A DNA stretch of 64,000 nt, from contig CBDCGU010000003.1 of assembly GCA_965216945.1 (NCBI GenBank), forward strand, positions 310,001-374,000, given 5' to 3'. This document shows positions 17,635 to 26,241 of the stretch, piece after piece; the first letter of the stretch is position 1, and each line of letters starts with the position of its first letter. Both the position numbers and the translations under genes were made by a program. The notes below the pieces were generated by a model, which saw nothing but the letters and a program-made list of their open reading frames with translations, did not search any database and had not been told where the DNA came from. This stretch comes from DATHZQ01 sp965216945. Lineage in GTDB: Bacteria > Actinomycetota > Acidimicrobiia > Spongiisociales > UBA5794.

Positions 17635-18669
17635 TCAGGCCCGCCCGCTCGACGAAAGCACCACATGGAGGACGTCGAACTCCTCGAGGCACGCCCCGGA
17701 CCCCAACACGACGGACTGCAGCGGGCGCTCGGCCGTGACGATCGGCATGCCCGTCTCGTTCGCAAGCCGCATGTCGAGCCCACGCAGCAGAGCGCCTCCA
17801 CCGGTGAGCACGATACCGCTCTCCATGATGTCGGCTGCCAGCTCGGGCGGAGTCTTGTCGAGCGTGTACTTCACGGCATCGACAACGGCCTGCACGGGCT
17901 CCTCGATCGCCTCTCGGATCTCGGGGCTGGAGAGAACCACGGTCTTGGGCAGGCCCGTCACCAGGTCGCGGCCACGAACCTCGGCGGCAGGCTCCTCGGC
18001 GTACGGCCACGCCGAGCCGATGGCCATCTTCACCTGCTCGGCGGTCCGCTCGCCGAGCATGAGGTTGTATTCCTTCTTCACCCAGGCGATGATCGACTCG
18101 TCGAGCTCGTCACCACCGATACGAATGCTGCGGGAGACGACGATGCCTCCCAGCGAGATGACGGCCACCTCGGTGGTGCCACCACCTATGTCCACGACCA
18201 TCGATCCGGCCGGCTCGTGCACCGGGAGGCCGACACCGATGGCCGCGGCCATGGGCTCCTCGATCGTGTAGGCACGGCGGGCCCCGGCGTGATAGGCGGC
18301 TTCCTCGACGGCGCGACGCTCGACGGCGGTGATGCCGGACGGTACGCAGATCACGATGCGCGGCCTGGCGGCAAAGCGGCGGTTGTGCACCTTGTCGATG
18401 AAGTACCGCAGCATCTTCTCCGTGATGTCGAAATCGGCGATGACACCGTTGCGCAACGGCCGGATGGCCTGGATGTACGACGGAGTGCGTCCGATCATCC
18501 GCTTGGCTTCCATCCCCACCTCGAGCGGCCGACTGTCCCGCGTGTTGATCGCAACGACGGATGGCTCGTTGAGCACGATGCCCAGCCCGCGCACGAAGAC
18601 GAGCGTGTTGGCGGTGCCGAGGTCGATGGCCATGTCGCGGCCCGCCACGGAGAAGATGGAGTTGAGCAC
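17635..18669 (-). CDS. mreB: Actin-like rod-shape protein MreB
   Basis: MreB forms membrane-bound filaments that steer side-wall synthesis. Nucleotide-binding motifs are clear: AIDLGTANTLVFVRG (phosphate 1), VVDIGGGTTEVAVISLGG (phosphate 2) and GIVLTGGGALLRGLD (adenosine). ITAVERRAVEEAA and IEEPMAAAIG are also conserved. Length 344 is standard. A 130-base gap to mreC has no gene. The intergenic region upstream contains a possible -10 (TAGACT on the minus strand) but no clear -35. Confidence 0.97.
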   Translation of the reverse strand: MLNSIFSVAGRDMAIDLGTANTLVFVRGLGIVLNEPSVVAINTRDSRPLEVGMEAKRMIGRTPSYIQAIRPLRNGVIADFDITEKMLRYFIDKVHNRRFAARPRIVICVPSGITAVERRAVEEAAYHAGARRAYTIEEPMAAAIGVGLPVHEPAGSMVVDIGGGTTEVAVISLGGIVVSRSIRIGGDELDESIIAWVKKEYNLMLGERTAEQVKMAIGSAWPYAEEPAAEVRGRDLVTGLPKTVVLSSPEIREAIEEPVQAVVDAVKYTLDKTPPELAADIMESGIVLTGGGALLRGLDMRLANETGMPIVTAERPLQSVVLGSGACLEEFDVLHVVLSSSGRA

Positions 18670-18729
18670 AAAGCCACCCGGGGTTGTGGACGCCGATCAG
18701 TCTACAGATAGCGCCGCCGAGCGAAAGCG

Positions 18730-18750
18730 CGGGTTGGCTTCGCCAACCCG
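18730..18750 (-). terminator. Hairpin between ndk and mreB
   Basis: CGGGTTGGC pairs with GCCAACCCG over nine bases around a TTC loop. It lies about 70 bases past the ndk stop and about 60 bases before mreB, so it probably ends ndk transcripts. No T-run follows. Confidence 0.5.
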
Positions 18751-18817
18751 TCCGCAGATCCGGAAGCCGAATCTGCTGCTCAGGATGGTCGACGGCTCAC
18801 CCGCATGTGGGGGGTGA

Positions 18818-19246
18818 TCAATCTCGCCCGAGGCCCGCCTCGGGCGAGAAGAAGATGCTCAGTTCGCGTTCGGCGCTTTCGGGGCCGTCGGAGCCGTGGA
18901 CGATGTTCTCGGTGATGATGGCGCCGTAGTCGCCACGAATCGTGCCAGGGGCGGCGTCCGCGGGGTTCGTTGCGCCCATCAGGGCGCGGGCGGCGCCGAT
19001 GGCGCCTTCGCCGGACCATTCCATGGCCACAACCGGACCGCTGGTGATGAACTCGAGCAAGTCGGGGAAGAAGCCCTTGTCGACGTGCTCGGCATAGTGG
19101 CGATGGGCCAGAGCCTCATCGATGCTCAGCATGCGCATCTTCTCGAGGGTGAACCCCTTGCGCTCGAACCGGCCGATGACCTCGCCAACGAGTCCGCGGC
19201 GGACGCCGTCCGGCTTGATCATGAGAAAGGTGCGCTCCACAGCCAT
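18818..19246 (-). CDS. ndk: Nucleoside diphosphate kinase
   Basis: Ndk balances nucleoside triphosphates by moving phosphate from ATP through a phospho-His. TFLMIKPDGVRRGLVGEVI opens the fold, and the catalytic His is in NIVHGSDGPESAERE. Length 142 is normal. The gene is separate (69 bases) from folC upstream. The last codons form an 11-bp inverted repeat (18822-18849). Confidence 0.97.
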   Translation of the reverse strand: MAVERTFLMIKPDGVRRGLVGEVIGRFERKGFTLEKMRMLSIDEALAHRHYAEHVDKGFFPDLLEFITSGPVVAMEWSGEGAIGAARALMGATNPADAAPGTIRGDYGAIITENIVHGSDGPESAERELSIFFSPEAGLGRD

Positions 19247-19315
19247 CGATGAGTCCTCGTTTCGGTCGGGAAGATGGCCGGATGCTAACGGTGAGAGAAG
19301 CGCCGCCGGGGCCGC

Positions 19316-20623
19316 TCAGCGTGCCAGGCGGCGGCGGGCTTCGCCTACGACGTAGAGCGAACCGCTGATGACGACGGAGCCGTTGGCGGCAACCCGATCG
19401 AGGGCCTCGGTGACCGCCTGGCCCACAGGGGTGACCACCTCCACCGGGATTTCGTCACCCAGCGTCTTGCGTGCCGCCCTCGCCACGTCGCCGGCGGGAA
19501 GGGCCGCAGGGTCTTCGGGGGCGGTGGCGATCACCTCGGTCACGAGGCCCCGGAACGGCTCGAGCAGCGTCTCGGGATCCCGCTCGCCTCTGAAGCCGAC
19601 GACGAGCACCCGCTCCCCCTGCGGGAACTCCTCGGCGAGAGCCGTGGCGAGTCCCGTCAGTCCCTCTTCGTTGTGGGCGCCGTCGGCCAGGATCAGCGGG
19701 CTGCGACCGAGCACTTCGAGCCGACCCGGCGATGTGGCGGCGGCCGCCGCTGCTCGCACCACATCGGAGTCGAGGGCGCGGCCGAAGAAGGTCTCGGCTG
19801 CCGCCACCGCCGTGGCGAGATGATCCACCTGGTGTCGGCCGTGCAGTGGGAGAAAGACGTCGTCGTAGTCGCCGTAGATGCCGCGGAGATCGGCCAACCA
19901 GCCGCCGACCGCCTGCGCCGCCTCGGCAACGTCGTAGTGCTCACCGCGCCGCAGCCACTTCGAGTCGGTTGCGGCGACGCGAGCCGTCACTGCACCCTCG
20001 GCGGCAGCGGGAAGGGGGCCCGACACCAACGTGCCTCCGTCTTTGAGGATGCCGACCTTCTCTGCGGCGATCGAGGCCAGCGAGTTGCCGAGATAGGAAG
20101 TGTGGTCGATGGCGATTCCGGTGATCACCGATACATCCGCCGAGACCACGTTGGTGGCGTCGAGCCTGCCACCGAGCCCCACTTCGACGACAACGGCGTC
20201 GGCCGCGGCAGCAGCAAACGCAGCAAAGGCGATGGCCGCCGTCAGCTCGAAGTACGTGACCGTCGTGTGCTCGCGTTCCTCGAACAACTCCACGAACGGC
20301 GCCACATCCGCCACCGCTTGCACGAAGTCGTCCTCGGCCAGTGCGGCGCCGTTCAGAGAGAATCGCTCCTCGATGCGCTCGAGGTGAGGTGAGGTGAAGG
20401 CACCGACCGTGAGCCCCAGCTCCGCAAACAAGCCCTCGAGGAGGCGCACGGTTGTCGTCTTGCCGTTCGTCCCGGCGACGTGCACGACGGGAGCGATGCG
20501 ATGTGGTTCCCCCATGACATCCATCAGCCCGCGGATTCGCTCGAGCCCCGGCTTGACGCCACTACCGATACGCGCATCGAGAAACGCGATCGCATCCGTA
20601 CGTGAGTCGATGACGGTCGCCAC
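19316..20623 (-). CDS. folC: Folylpolyglutamate synthase/dihydrofolate synthase
   Basis: FolC adds glutamate to folates (and often to dihydropteroate). The Mur-ligase P-loop is VAGTNGKTTTVRLLEG. AFTSPHLERIEERF is the folate loop, VEVGLGGRLDATNVV the metal site, and ITGIAIDHTSYLGNSL the central-domain motif; ILADGAHNEEGL is also typical. A GTG at 20623 gives 435 residues and lies eight bases after the valS stop. The valS-folC-ndk order is actinobacterial. Confidence 0.94.
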   Translation of the reverse strand: MATVIDSRTDAIAFLDARIGSGVKPGLERIRGLMDVMGEPHRIAPVVHVAGTNGKTTTVRLLEGLFAELGLTVGAFTSPHLERIEERFSLNGAALAEDDFVQAVADVAPFVELFEEREHTTVTYFELTAAIAFAAFAAAAADAVVVEVGLGGRLDATNVVSADVSVITGIAIDHTSYLGNSLASIAAEKVGILKDGGTLVSGPLPAAAEGAVTARVAATDSKWLRRGEHYDVAEAAQAVGGWLADLRGIYGDYDDVFLPLHGRHQVDHLATAVAAAETFFGRALDSDVVRAAAAAATSPGRLEVLGRSPLILADGAHNEEGLTGLATALAEEFPQGERVLVVGFRGERDPETLLEPFRGLVTEVIATAPEDPAALPAGDVARAARKTLGDEIPVEVVTPVGQAVTEALDRVAANGSVVISGSLYVVGEARRRLAR

Positions 20624-20631
20624 AGCCCCGC

Positions 20632-23223
20632 TCAACCCAGCTCGGCGAGCTGCGTGCGCAGCTTGTCGAGTCGAGCTTCGAACTCGTCCCGCTTCGCCTC
20701 CTCCTTGGCCACGATCTCGGAGGGGGCCCGTTCCCGGAAGCTCTCGTTTGCCAGCTTCTTCTCCGAAGCGGTGAGCATCTTCTCGGTCTCGGCAATCGCC
20801 TTCTCGAGCCGCGGTCGCTCCGACTCGATGTCGACGAGGCCGGCAAGCGGGATGTAGGCGGCCACCTTGCCTGCGGGGACGCGGGTCATGCCCGCCAGGT
20901 CGGCGGGCGCCGTGTGCGTCAGCACCTCCACTCCGGCAAGGGCGATCAGCTGGGTCTCCCACCACGACTCGACCGTTCCGTCGGGAGCGTCGAGGTGGAT
21001 CCCGATCGGCTTACGCCCGAGTTGGTGCTCGGCGCGGAACCTGCGGAGGCCGCCGACCAGCTCCTGCAGGTCCGTCACCGCATCCGGAGCGTCGATCACC
21101 GGCGGGGCCGGCCAGGCGGCGGTGATCAGCATCGACCCGTCTCCGAGCTCACTCCAGAGCTCTTCCGTCACGAAGGGTATGGCGGGATGGAACAGCTTGA
21201 GCACGTCCCGTAGCACCACGCCGAGCGTCGTCTTGGTCGTGGCGGCCCTGGCGCCCTCCTGCAGCGGCGACTTCGCCATCTCGAGATACCAGTCGAACAC
21301 CTCCGACCAGGCGAAGTTGTAGAGCAGCGCCATGGCGTCAGAGAAGCGATAGTCGTCGAGCAGATGGTCGTACTCGTCGGTGACCTCGTGCAGGCGGCGC
21401 AGGATCCAGGCGTCCTCGGGGCCGGGTGCCGCCGGGTAGCCGCCATCGGCGGGCACGCGGGAGATACCCACGTGCTCCACGGCGAATCGCAGCGCGTTCC
21501 ACAGCTTGTTGCCGAACCGCCGCGTGGCGTCGATCCACTGCTCGTCGAGGGGGATGTCGTTGCCCGGCGCTGCGGAGCGCAACAACGCCAGCCTCACAGC
21601 ATCGGCGCCGTACTGGTCGACCAGCTCCAGCGGGTCCAGCACGTTTCTGAACGACTTCGACATCTTCTTGCCTTCGAAGTCGCGCACCATGCCGTGGATG
21701 ACGACGTCGGCGAACGGCTCGGTGCCCGTGAAATGGACGCCCATCATCATCATCCGGGACACCCAGAAGGTGATGATGTCGAATCCGGTGACCAGCGCCG
21801 TCGTCGGGTAGTACGTGGCGAGATCGTCCGTCTCCTCGGGCCAACCCATGGTGCTGAACGGGAAGAGGGCGGACGAGAACCACGTGTCGAGCACGTCCTC
21901 CTCACGCCGCAGCTCACCGCCGCATTCTCCGCACGAAGCCGGTTCGTCGATGCTCACGATCATCTCGCCACAGGCGTCGCAGTACCAGGCGGGGATTTGA
22001 TGGCCCCACCAGAGCTGACGGCTGATGCACCAGTCGCGCAGGTTCTCCATCCAGCGGAAGTAGTTGTTCTCCCAGCGTCTCGGGGAGAACACCGTGCGGC
22101 CTTCCCTGACCGATGCGATCGCCGGATCGGCGAGCGGCCGCACCTTCACGAACCACTGGTCGGAGAGCATCGGCTCGACCACCGTCCCGCATCGGGAGCA
22201 GTGCCCCACCGAGTGATGGTGCTCCTCGACCTTCACCAGGTAGCCCTGCTTCTGCAGCGCATGGCGAACGGCCTCGCGGGCCTCGAAGCGGTCCTGTCCG
22301 AAGAACTCGCCTCCGGCCCGGGTGATGTTGGCGTCCTCGTCGATCACCTTCACCGCCGGGAGTCCGTGTCGCTCGCCGATCTCGAAATCGAGCGGGTCGT
22401 GAGCCGGCGTCACCTTCACGGCGCCGGTTCCGAACTCCATGTCGACCTCGCTGTCGGCGACGACGGGGATCTCGCGTCCGAGCAAGGGCAGCACGACGGT
22501 TTTGCCGATCTTGTCGGTATACCGGTCGTCGTCGGGGTGAACGGCGACGGCCGTGTCGCCAAGCATCGTCTCCGGGCGCGTCGTGGCCACCACCACGCTG
22601 CCGGATCCGTCGGCAAAGTCGTAGCGGATGTGGGTCAGCTCGCCGATCTCGTCCTCGTGCTCCACCTCGATGTCGGAGATGGCCGTGTGACAGCGCGGAC
22701 ACCAGTTGATGATCCGGTTGCCGCGGTAGATGAGTCCGTCGTGGTAGAGCTCCACGAAGACCTTCCGTACCGCGGCGCTCAGGCCATCGTCGAGCGTGAA
22801 TCGCTCTCGGGACCAGTCGGTGGAGAAGCCCATGCGGCGCATCTGGTTCGTGATACCGCTCCCCGAGCGCGCCTTCCACTCCCACACCTGCTCGACGAAG
22901 CGCTCACGGCCGAGGTCATGTCGAGTGAGCCCTTCGATGGCCAGCTCACGTTCCACCACGTTCTGGGTGGCGATGCCGGCATGGTCGGTGCCGGGCAGCC
23001 AGAGCGCGGCGTATCCCTGCATCCGCTTCCGGCGAATCAACAGGTCTTGGATCGACTGATCGAGGGCGTGGCCCATGTGGAGCACACCGGTGACATTGGG
23101 TGGTGGGATGACGATCGAGAACGGTTCGCCATCAGGGTTGACCTCAGGCCGGAACGTCCCCGCACGCTCCCAGACGTCGTACCAGCGCGCCTCGATCTCG
23201 GCCGGCTCGTACGTTGGCTTCAT
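20632..23223 (-). CDS. valS: Valyl-tRNA synthetase
   Basis: ValS charges tRNA-Val. The class I signatures are PPNVTGVLHMGHALDQ (HIGH-type, here HMGH) and EGKKMSKSFRNVLDPL (KMSKS). The editing domain and four Cys pairs (CPRC, CSRC, CDAC, CGEC) that probably bind zinc are present. A C-terminal coiled coil begins near residue 800 (ERPRLEKAIAETEKML). Length 863 is normal. Confidence 0.97.
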   Translation of the reverse strand: MKPTYEPAEIEARWYDVWERAGTFRPEVNPDGEPFSIVIPPPNVTGVLHMGHALDQSIQDLLIRRKRMQGYAALWLPGTDHAGIATQNVVERELAIEGLTRHDLGRERFVEQVWEWKARSGSGITNQMRRMGFSTDWSRERFTLDDGLSAAVRKVFVELYHDGLIYRGNRIINWCPRCHTAISDIEVEHEDEIGELTHIRYDFADGSGSVVVATTRPETMLGDTAVAVHPDDDRYTDKIGKTVVLPLLGREIPVVADSEVDMEFGTGAVKVTPAHDPLDFEIGERHGLPAVKVIDEDANITRAGGEFFGQDRFEAREAVRHALQKQGYLVKVEEHHHSVGHCSRCGTVVEPMLSDQWFVKVRPLADPAIASVREGRTVFSPRRWENNYFRWMENLRDWCISRQLWWGHQIPAWYCDACGEMIVSIDEPASCGECGGELRREEDVLDTWFSSALFPFSTMGWPEETDDLATYYPTTALVTGFDIITFWVSRMMMMGVHFTGTEPFADVVIHGMVRDFEGKKMSKSFRNVLDPLELVDQYGADAVRLALLRSAAPGNDIPLDEQWIDATRRFGNKLWNALRFAVEHVGISRVPADGGYPAAPGPEDAWILRRLHEVTDEYDHLLDDYRFSDAMALLYNFAWSEVFDWYLEMAKSPLQEGARAATTKTTLGVVLRDVLKLFHPAIPFVTEELWSELGDGSMLITAAWPAPPVIDAPDAVTDLQELVGGLRRFRAEHQLGRKPIGIHLDAPDGTVESWWETQLIALAGVEVLTHTAPADLAGMTRVPAGKVAAYIPLAGLVDIESERPRLEKAIAETEKMLTASEKKLANESFRERAPSEIVAKEEAKRDEFEARLDKLRTQLAELG

Positions 23224-23351
23224 CGGTCATCCGTTTCTCCTCGGGAGGAACGCCGAATGATATCGGGTCCAGCAAGCGACGGAACTCGACGACGCCGAGG
23301 CCGGCAACCAGATCGGGATGAGCTGGTCGGCGCCGGACGCTTCGATTCAGC

Positions 23352-23468
23352 TCACGAACGTAGCGCCTCGATCAATTGGTCCTTCGTCATGTCCGAACGC
23401 CCGTCGACGCCAACCTTCTGCGCGGTCGCTGAGCTCTCACCCTCCTCCGCCCGCCGCACCTGGTCCAT
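23352..23468 (-). CDS. Short Rho-N-like peptide (hypothetical)
   Basis: A 38-residue frame from ATG 23466-23468 ends with GRSDMTKDQLIEALRS, which matches the SAP/Rho-N-terminal-like helix pair found at the end of many small actinobacterial proteins. An in-frame GTG about 45 bases further upstream would lengthen it. No good ribosome site was found. It could be the intact tail of a larger eroded gene. It lies opposite and just before the stress-type promoter at 23480-23505. Confidence 0.4.
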   Translation of the reverse strand: MDQVRRAEEGESSATAQKVGVDGRSDMTKDQLIEALRS

Positions 23469-23479
23469 CCAGCACGCAT

Positions 23480-23505
23480 GTTTGCCGATCGTACGCGCCG
23501 GGTAG
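23480..23505 (+). promoter_or_regulatory. SigB/SigF-like promoter (GTTT-N16-GGGTAG)
   Basis: GTTT at 23480-23483, 16 bases, then GGGTAG at 23500-23505. The start codon of the membrane-protein gene is 36 bases after the -10, with SD AAGGAG between. The pattern fits known SigB (Bacillus) and SigF (Mycobacterium) promoters and recurs three more times in this island. Confidence 0.7.
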
Positions 23506-23540
23506 GGCACATCCGGACGACGATTCAAGGAGAAACCTAC

Positions 23541-24140
23541 ATGGAGACCAGCTCTCGCCCTCCTGCAACGGCAGACCGAGCCGGCTGGACCGACATGAGT
23601 TCGGTGACCGAGCGGTTCGGAGGAGGTGACTTCCTCGCCGCCGTGCTAGGGATGTTCGCCGCACTCGGCGTTCTCGTATTCGTCGCCGCGCTCATCGCGG
23701 CCGGTGCTGCTTCCATCAGCTACCAGCCGAACCTCATCGACGTCGACGGCAACCTGGACAGCGTCGACGTCGTCGGTTCCATCGTGGCGCTCGGCGTCGT
23801 TTTCGCTGCATTCTTCGTCGGCGGATTTGCCGCTGGTCGCATCGCTCGATACGACGGCGGCGTCAACGGGTTCGGCCCGGCGCTTCTGTTTGTGTTGCTC
23901 GTGGGCGTCTTCGCTGCCCTCGGCACGTGGTCGGGCGCCGAATACAACGCCTTTGCAAGCATTGACCTGCCCAATTGGGTTGCCCAACTCGACGCCGACG
24001 ACCTGACCCTCAAGGCAGCGGCAGCCGCAATCGGCGGCATTGTCGCTGCAAGCTTCGGTGGCTACGTCGGCGGGCTCGCCGGCGAAACGTTCCATCGTCG
24101 GGCGGACGCGGCACTCGCCCAGGCAGCTGCCCGGTCCTGA
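23541..24140 (+). CDS. Four-helix membrane protein, unknown function
   Basis: The 199-residue protein has four predicted membrane segments (about 31-56, 75-100, 108-130, 152-178), separated by short acidic loops (DVDGNLDSVD, QLDADD). Glycine-zipper-like stretches (FFVGGFAAGRIA, FGGYVGGLAGE) are noticeable. I do not recognise a named family. ATG 23541 has SD AAGGAG and follows a SigB/SigF-like promoter. A 19-residue hydrophobic peptide is encoded 53 bases downstream, and one strong hairpin ends the unit. Confidence 0.8.
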   Translation: METSSRPPATADRAGWTDMSSVTERFGGGDFLAAVLGMFAALGVLVFVAALIAAGAASISYQPNLIDVDGNLDSVDVVGSIVALGVVFAAFFVGGFAAGRIARYDGGVNGFGPALLFVLLVGVFAALGTWSGAEYNAFASIDLPNWVAQLDADDLTLKAAAAAIGGIVAASFGGYVGGLAGETFHRRADAALAQAAARS

Positions 24141-24193
24141 CCAGCCAACCGACCTGTCGCCCACGACCCCGCTCGAGACGAAAGGAGGGGAGC

Positions 24194-24253
24194 ATGTATA
24201 TCAGCATCGGAGGACTGATCCTTCTCCTGATCATTCTCATCCTCATCTTCTGA
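24194..24253 (+). CDS. 19-residue hydrophobic peptide
   Basis: An ATG with a near-ideal ribosome site (AAAGGAGGGG) opens a 19-codon frame, MYISIGGLILLLIILILIF, which is one membrane helix. Tiny Leu/Ile-rich peptides of this kind occur next to stress genes in many bacteria. Their roles are mostly unknown; some bind larger membrane proteins. The strong SD, clean stop and terminator right after it support real translation. Confidence 0.65.
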   Translation: MYISIGGLILLLIILILIF

Positions 24254-24280
24254 ACACCCTCCAAAACGCAGATGCCCAAA

Positions 24281-24326
24281 ACGCGCCCAGCGACCATCCG
24301 AACCAAAGGATGGTCGCTGGGCGCGT
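24281..24326. terminator. 19-bp perfect hairpin, probably two-way terminator
   Basis: Bases 24281-24299 pair perfectly with 24308-24326 around the 8-base loop GAACCAAA. It lies between the end of the plus-strand small-peptide gene and the end of the minus-strand membrane operon, so it may stop transcripts from both sides. There is no T-run. Confidence 0.8.
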
Positions 24327-24448
24327 CTCGACTGGTGCACGACGATGCGCCGCTTCCGCCCACCACACTGCGATCGACGCCGCGACGACGGCTGTCGCAG
24401 ACGCCCACAACCTGGGCTCGCACATCGGGTCCCGGACGCGCCGAAACC

Positions 24449-25042
24449 TCAACTCGCGGGCGGGCGATGCGGGTCGTCCTCGCCGGAATCGGCTGCGATG
24501 AGGGCACTGGCGATGGGGTTCTCGGCGACGATGATGAGCTGCCGGATGGCATAGAACAGCATCAGCATCACCGCGACGAAGGTCCCGCCGGTGATGGCGC
24601 CGCCGAACACGACGCCGTAGTACACCCACACGTACCACTCCTGATCGACGTCGGCCTCTCCGATCGGCACACTGAGGAACATCAGCAGGAGCACCGATCC
24701 TGCAATGACCACGGTCGTGAGCAGGGCGATGTGCCGGATTCGCTCGTAGTGGCTCCTGCGGTACTCGAGCTCGTGGGTGATGGTGAAGGTGATCAACGTC
24801 AGCATGAGGGCGAGAATCGTCGCCCCACCCGCGATGTAGGCCGATGTCGCAAAGCGTACGGTGGGAAGCACGCTGTCGAGCAGTCGCCTCGCTTCGACCT
24901 CGGTTGCCGTGCCGAAAACGCTGATTCCGAAGAAGACGACAAGCGCAGCGACACCGCCGCCGGCAAGCGCCCAGCGAATGTCGTCGCGGCGCTCCTCGGC
25001 CTCCTCCACCGCTTCCGCGGTGTGCGCGTCGTCAGAACTCAC
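24449..25042 (-). CDS. Membrane protein with four segments, unknown
   Basis: The protein has 197 residues: a charged acidic N-terminus (residues 1-22), then four membrane segments near 24-45, 65-90, 108-125 and 140-168, and a cytosolic tail DSGEDDPHRPPAS. LTLITFTITHELEYRRSHYE between segments 2 and 3 is conserved-looking. No named family is recognised. It is the last gene of the eight-gene membrane operon and its start overlaps the end of the phospholipase-D-like gene by 11 bases. Confidence 0.8.
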   Translation of the reverse strand: MSSDDAHTAEAVEEAEERRDDIRWALAGGGVAALVVFFGISVFGTATEVEARRLLDSVLPTVRFATSAYIAGGATILALMLTLITFTITHELEYRRSHYERIRHIALLTTVVIAGSVLLLMFLSVPIGEADVDQEWYVWVYYGVVFGGAITGGTFVAVMLMLFYAIRQLIIVAENPIASALIAADSGEDDPHRPPAS

Positions 25043-26231
25043 GTCGTAGCGGTCGGAGCAATCCGGCCGCGAGCCGGCCCATCGGGCCGACCTCGTCTTC
25101 GCCCGGATCGGTCACGAGCTCGGAAGAGCCCACGTCGTCCCGGGCGTGCTCCTCGAGAGCGGCGGCAACGGTCTCGTCGAGGATGACGGCTCCGACCTCC
25201 TCGTCCTTCTGCACCGATCGCATGTTGACGTTGACAGAGCCGACGAAGGCAGCACACCCGTCGACGATGACGGCTTTCGTGTGGAGCATCGTGGGCTGGT
25301 ACCGCCACACGCTGATTCCGTTGGCGATCAGCGAGGAATATCGTTGTGACGCCACCATGGCGCTGACTCGCTTGTCGATGTGCGGACCGGGGACCACGAT
25401 GTCGATCTGGACACCACGCTGGTGAGCTGCGACGAGCTGGTCGACCAGCGGGTCCGAAGGGTTGAAGTAGGGCGTCTCGATGATCACACGCTGGTTGGCC
25501 GCCAAAACGAGGGCTTCGAACACCAGTTCGGCGTCGTTGTAGCTGATCCGAGCCGACGCATCGACCACGGCGACGTCGACGTCACCGCCGGGGCGAGGCG
25601 GATCGACGAGCACGTCCTCGCCCCGGACGGGGTGGCCCGCCGCCCGCCAGTCGGACAGAAACGCGGCGCGCAGGCCCTTCACGGCCGGACCCTCGATGCG
25701 GAAGTGCGTGTCTCGCCACTCGTCCGGACTGCGGGCGTTGCCTTCCCATTCTTCGGCAATACCGACGCCGCCCGTGAAGGCCACCTGGTTGTCACACACG
25801 AGGATCTTGCGATGGGTGCGATGGTCGCTCTCCCAGAATTTCCACCGCACCGGGGGACGGAAGCGCTCGATGTGAACGCCGGCGTCGCGCATGCTGTCGA
25901 GAAGGTCGGGTTGCATCTTGGCGGATCCGAATCCGTCGAGGAGCACCCGCACGAGCAGTCCGCGGCGCGCCTTGCTCGCGAAGGCGTCGGCCATGGCCTC
26001 GGCGACCGGACCCGTCCAGTAGACGAACGTCACGAACTCGATGGTGTGCTGCGCCGACTCGATCCCCGCCAGCATCGCCGGGAAGATCTCGTCCCCGTTG
26101 CGCAGCACGGTCACGTGGTTTCCACTCGTCAACGCTGGGCCGATGACGGCCTCGACGGCGTTGCGGAGTCGCTGCGGAGTCGCAACCGACTTCCCTTTGC
26201 GTCGCGGGTTCGATGGGGAGGCGGCTGTCAT
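25032..26231 (-). CDS. Phospholipase D/cardiolipin synthase-like protein
   Basis: Two HKD catalytic motifs are intact: HRKILVCDNQVAFTGG near residue 140 and LHTKAVIVDGCAAFVGS near residue 315. These make a phosphatidyl-transferase or phospholipase of the cardiolipin synthase type. No N-terminal membrane segment is seen, unlike E. coli ClsA, so it is closer to the ClsB-like soluble group. Start ATG 26231 lies 10 bases after the PPK2 stop. Its neighbours (DAG-kinase-like, two PAP2) also suggest phospholipid turnover. Confidence 0.9.
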   Translation of the reverse strand: MTAASPSNPRRKGKSVATPQRLRNAVEAVIGPALTSGNHVTVLRNGDEIFPAMLAGIESAQHTIEFVTFVYWTGPVAEAMADAFASKARRGLLVRVLLDGFGSAKMQPDLLDSMRDAGVHIERFRPPVRWKFWESDHRTHRKILVCDNQVAFTGGVGIAEEWEGNARSPDEWRDTHFRIEGPAVKGLRAAFLSDWRAAGHPVRGEDVLVDPPRPGGDVDVAVVDASARISYNDAELVFEALVLAANQRVIIETPYFNPSDPLVDQLVAAHQRGVQIDIVVPGPHIDKRVSAMVASQRYSSLIANGISVWRYQPTMLHTKAVIVDGCAAFVGSVNVNMRSVQKDEEVGAVILDETVAAALEEHARDDVGSSELVTDPGEDEVGPMGRLAAGLLRPLRREF

Positions 26232-26241
26232 CTCCGCGACC

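Noticed and set aside
18822..18849. 11-bp inverted repeat at the end of ndk
   Set aside because: It lies inside the last ndk codons; the hairpin at 18730-18750 is a better terminator, so it was not listed as a feature.
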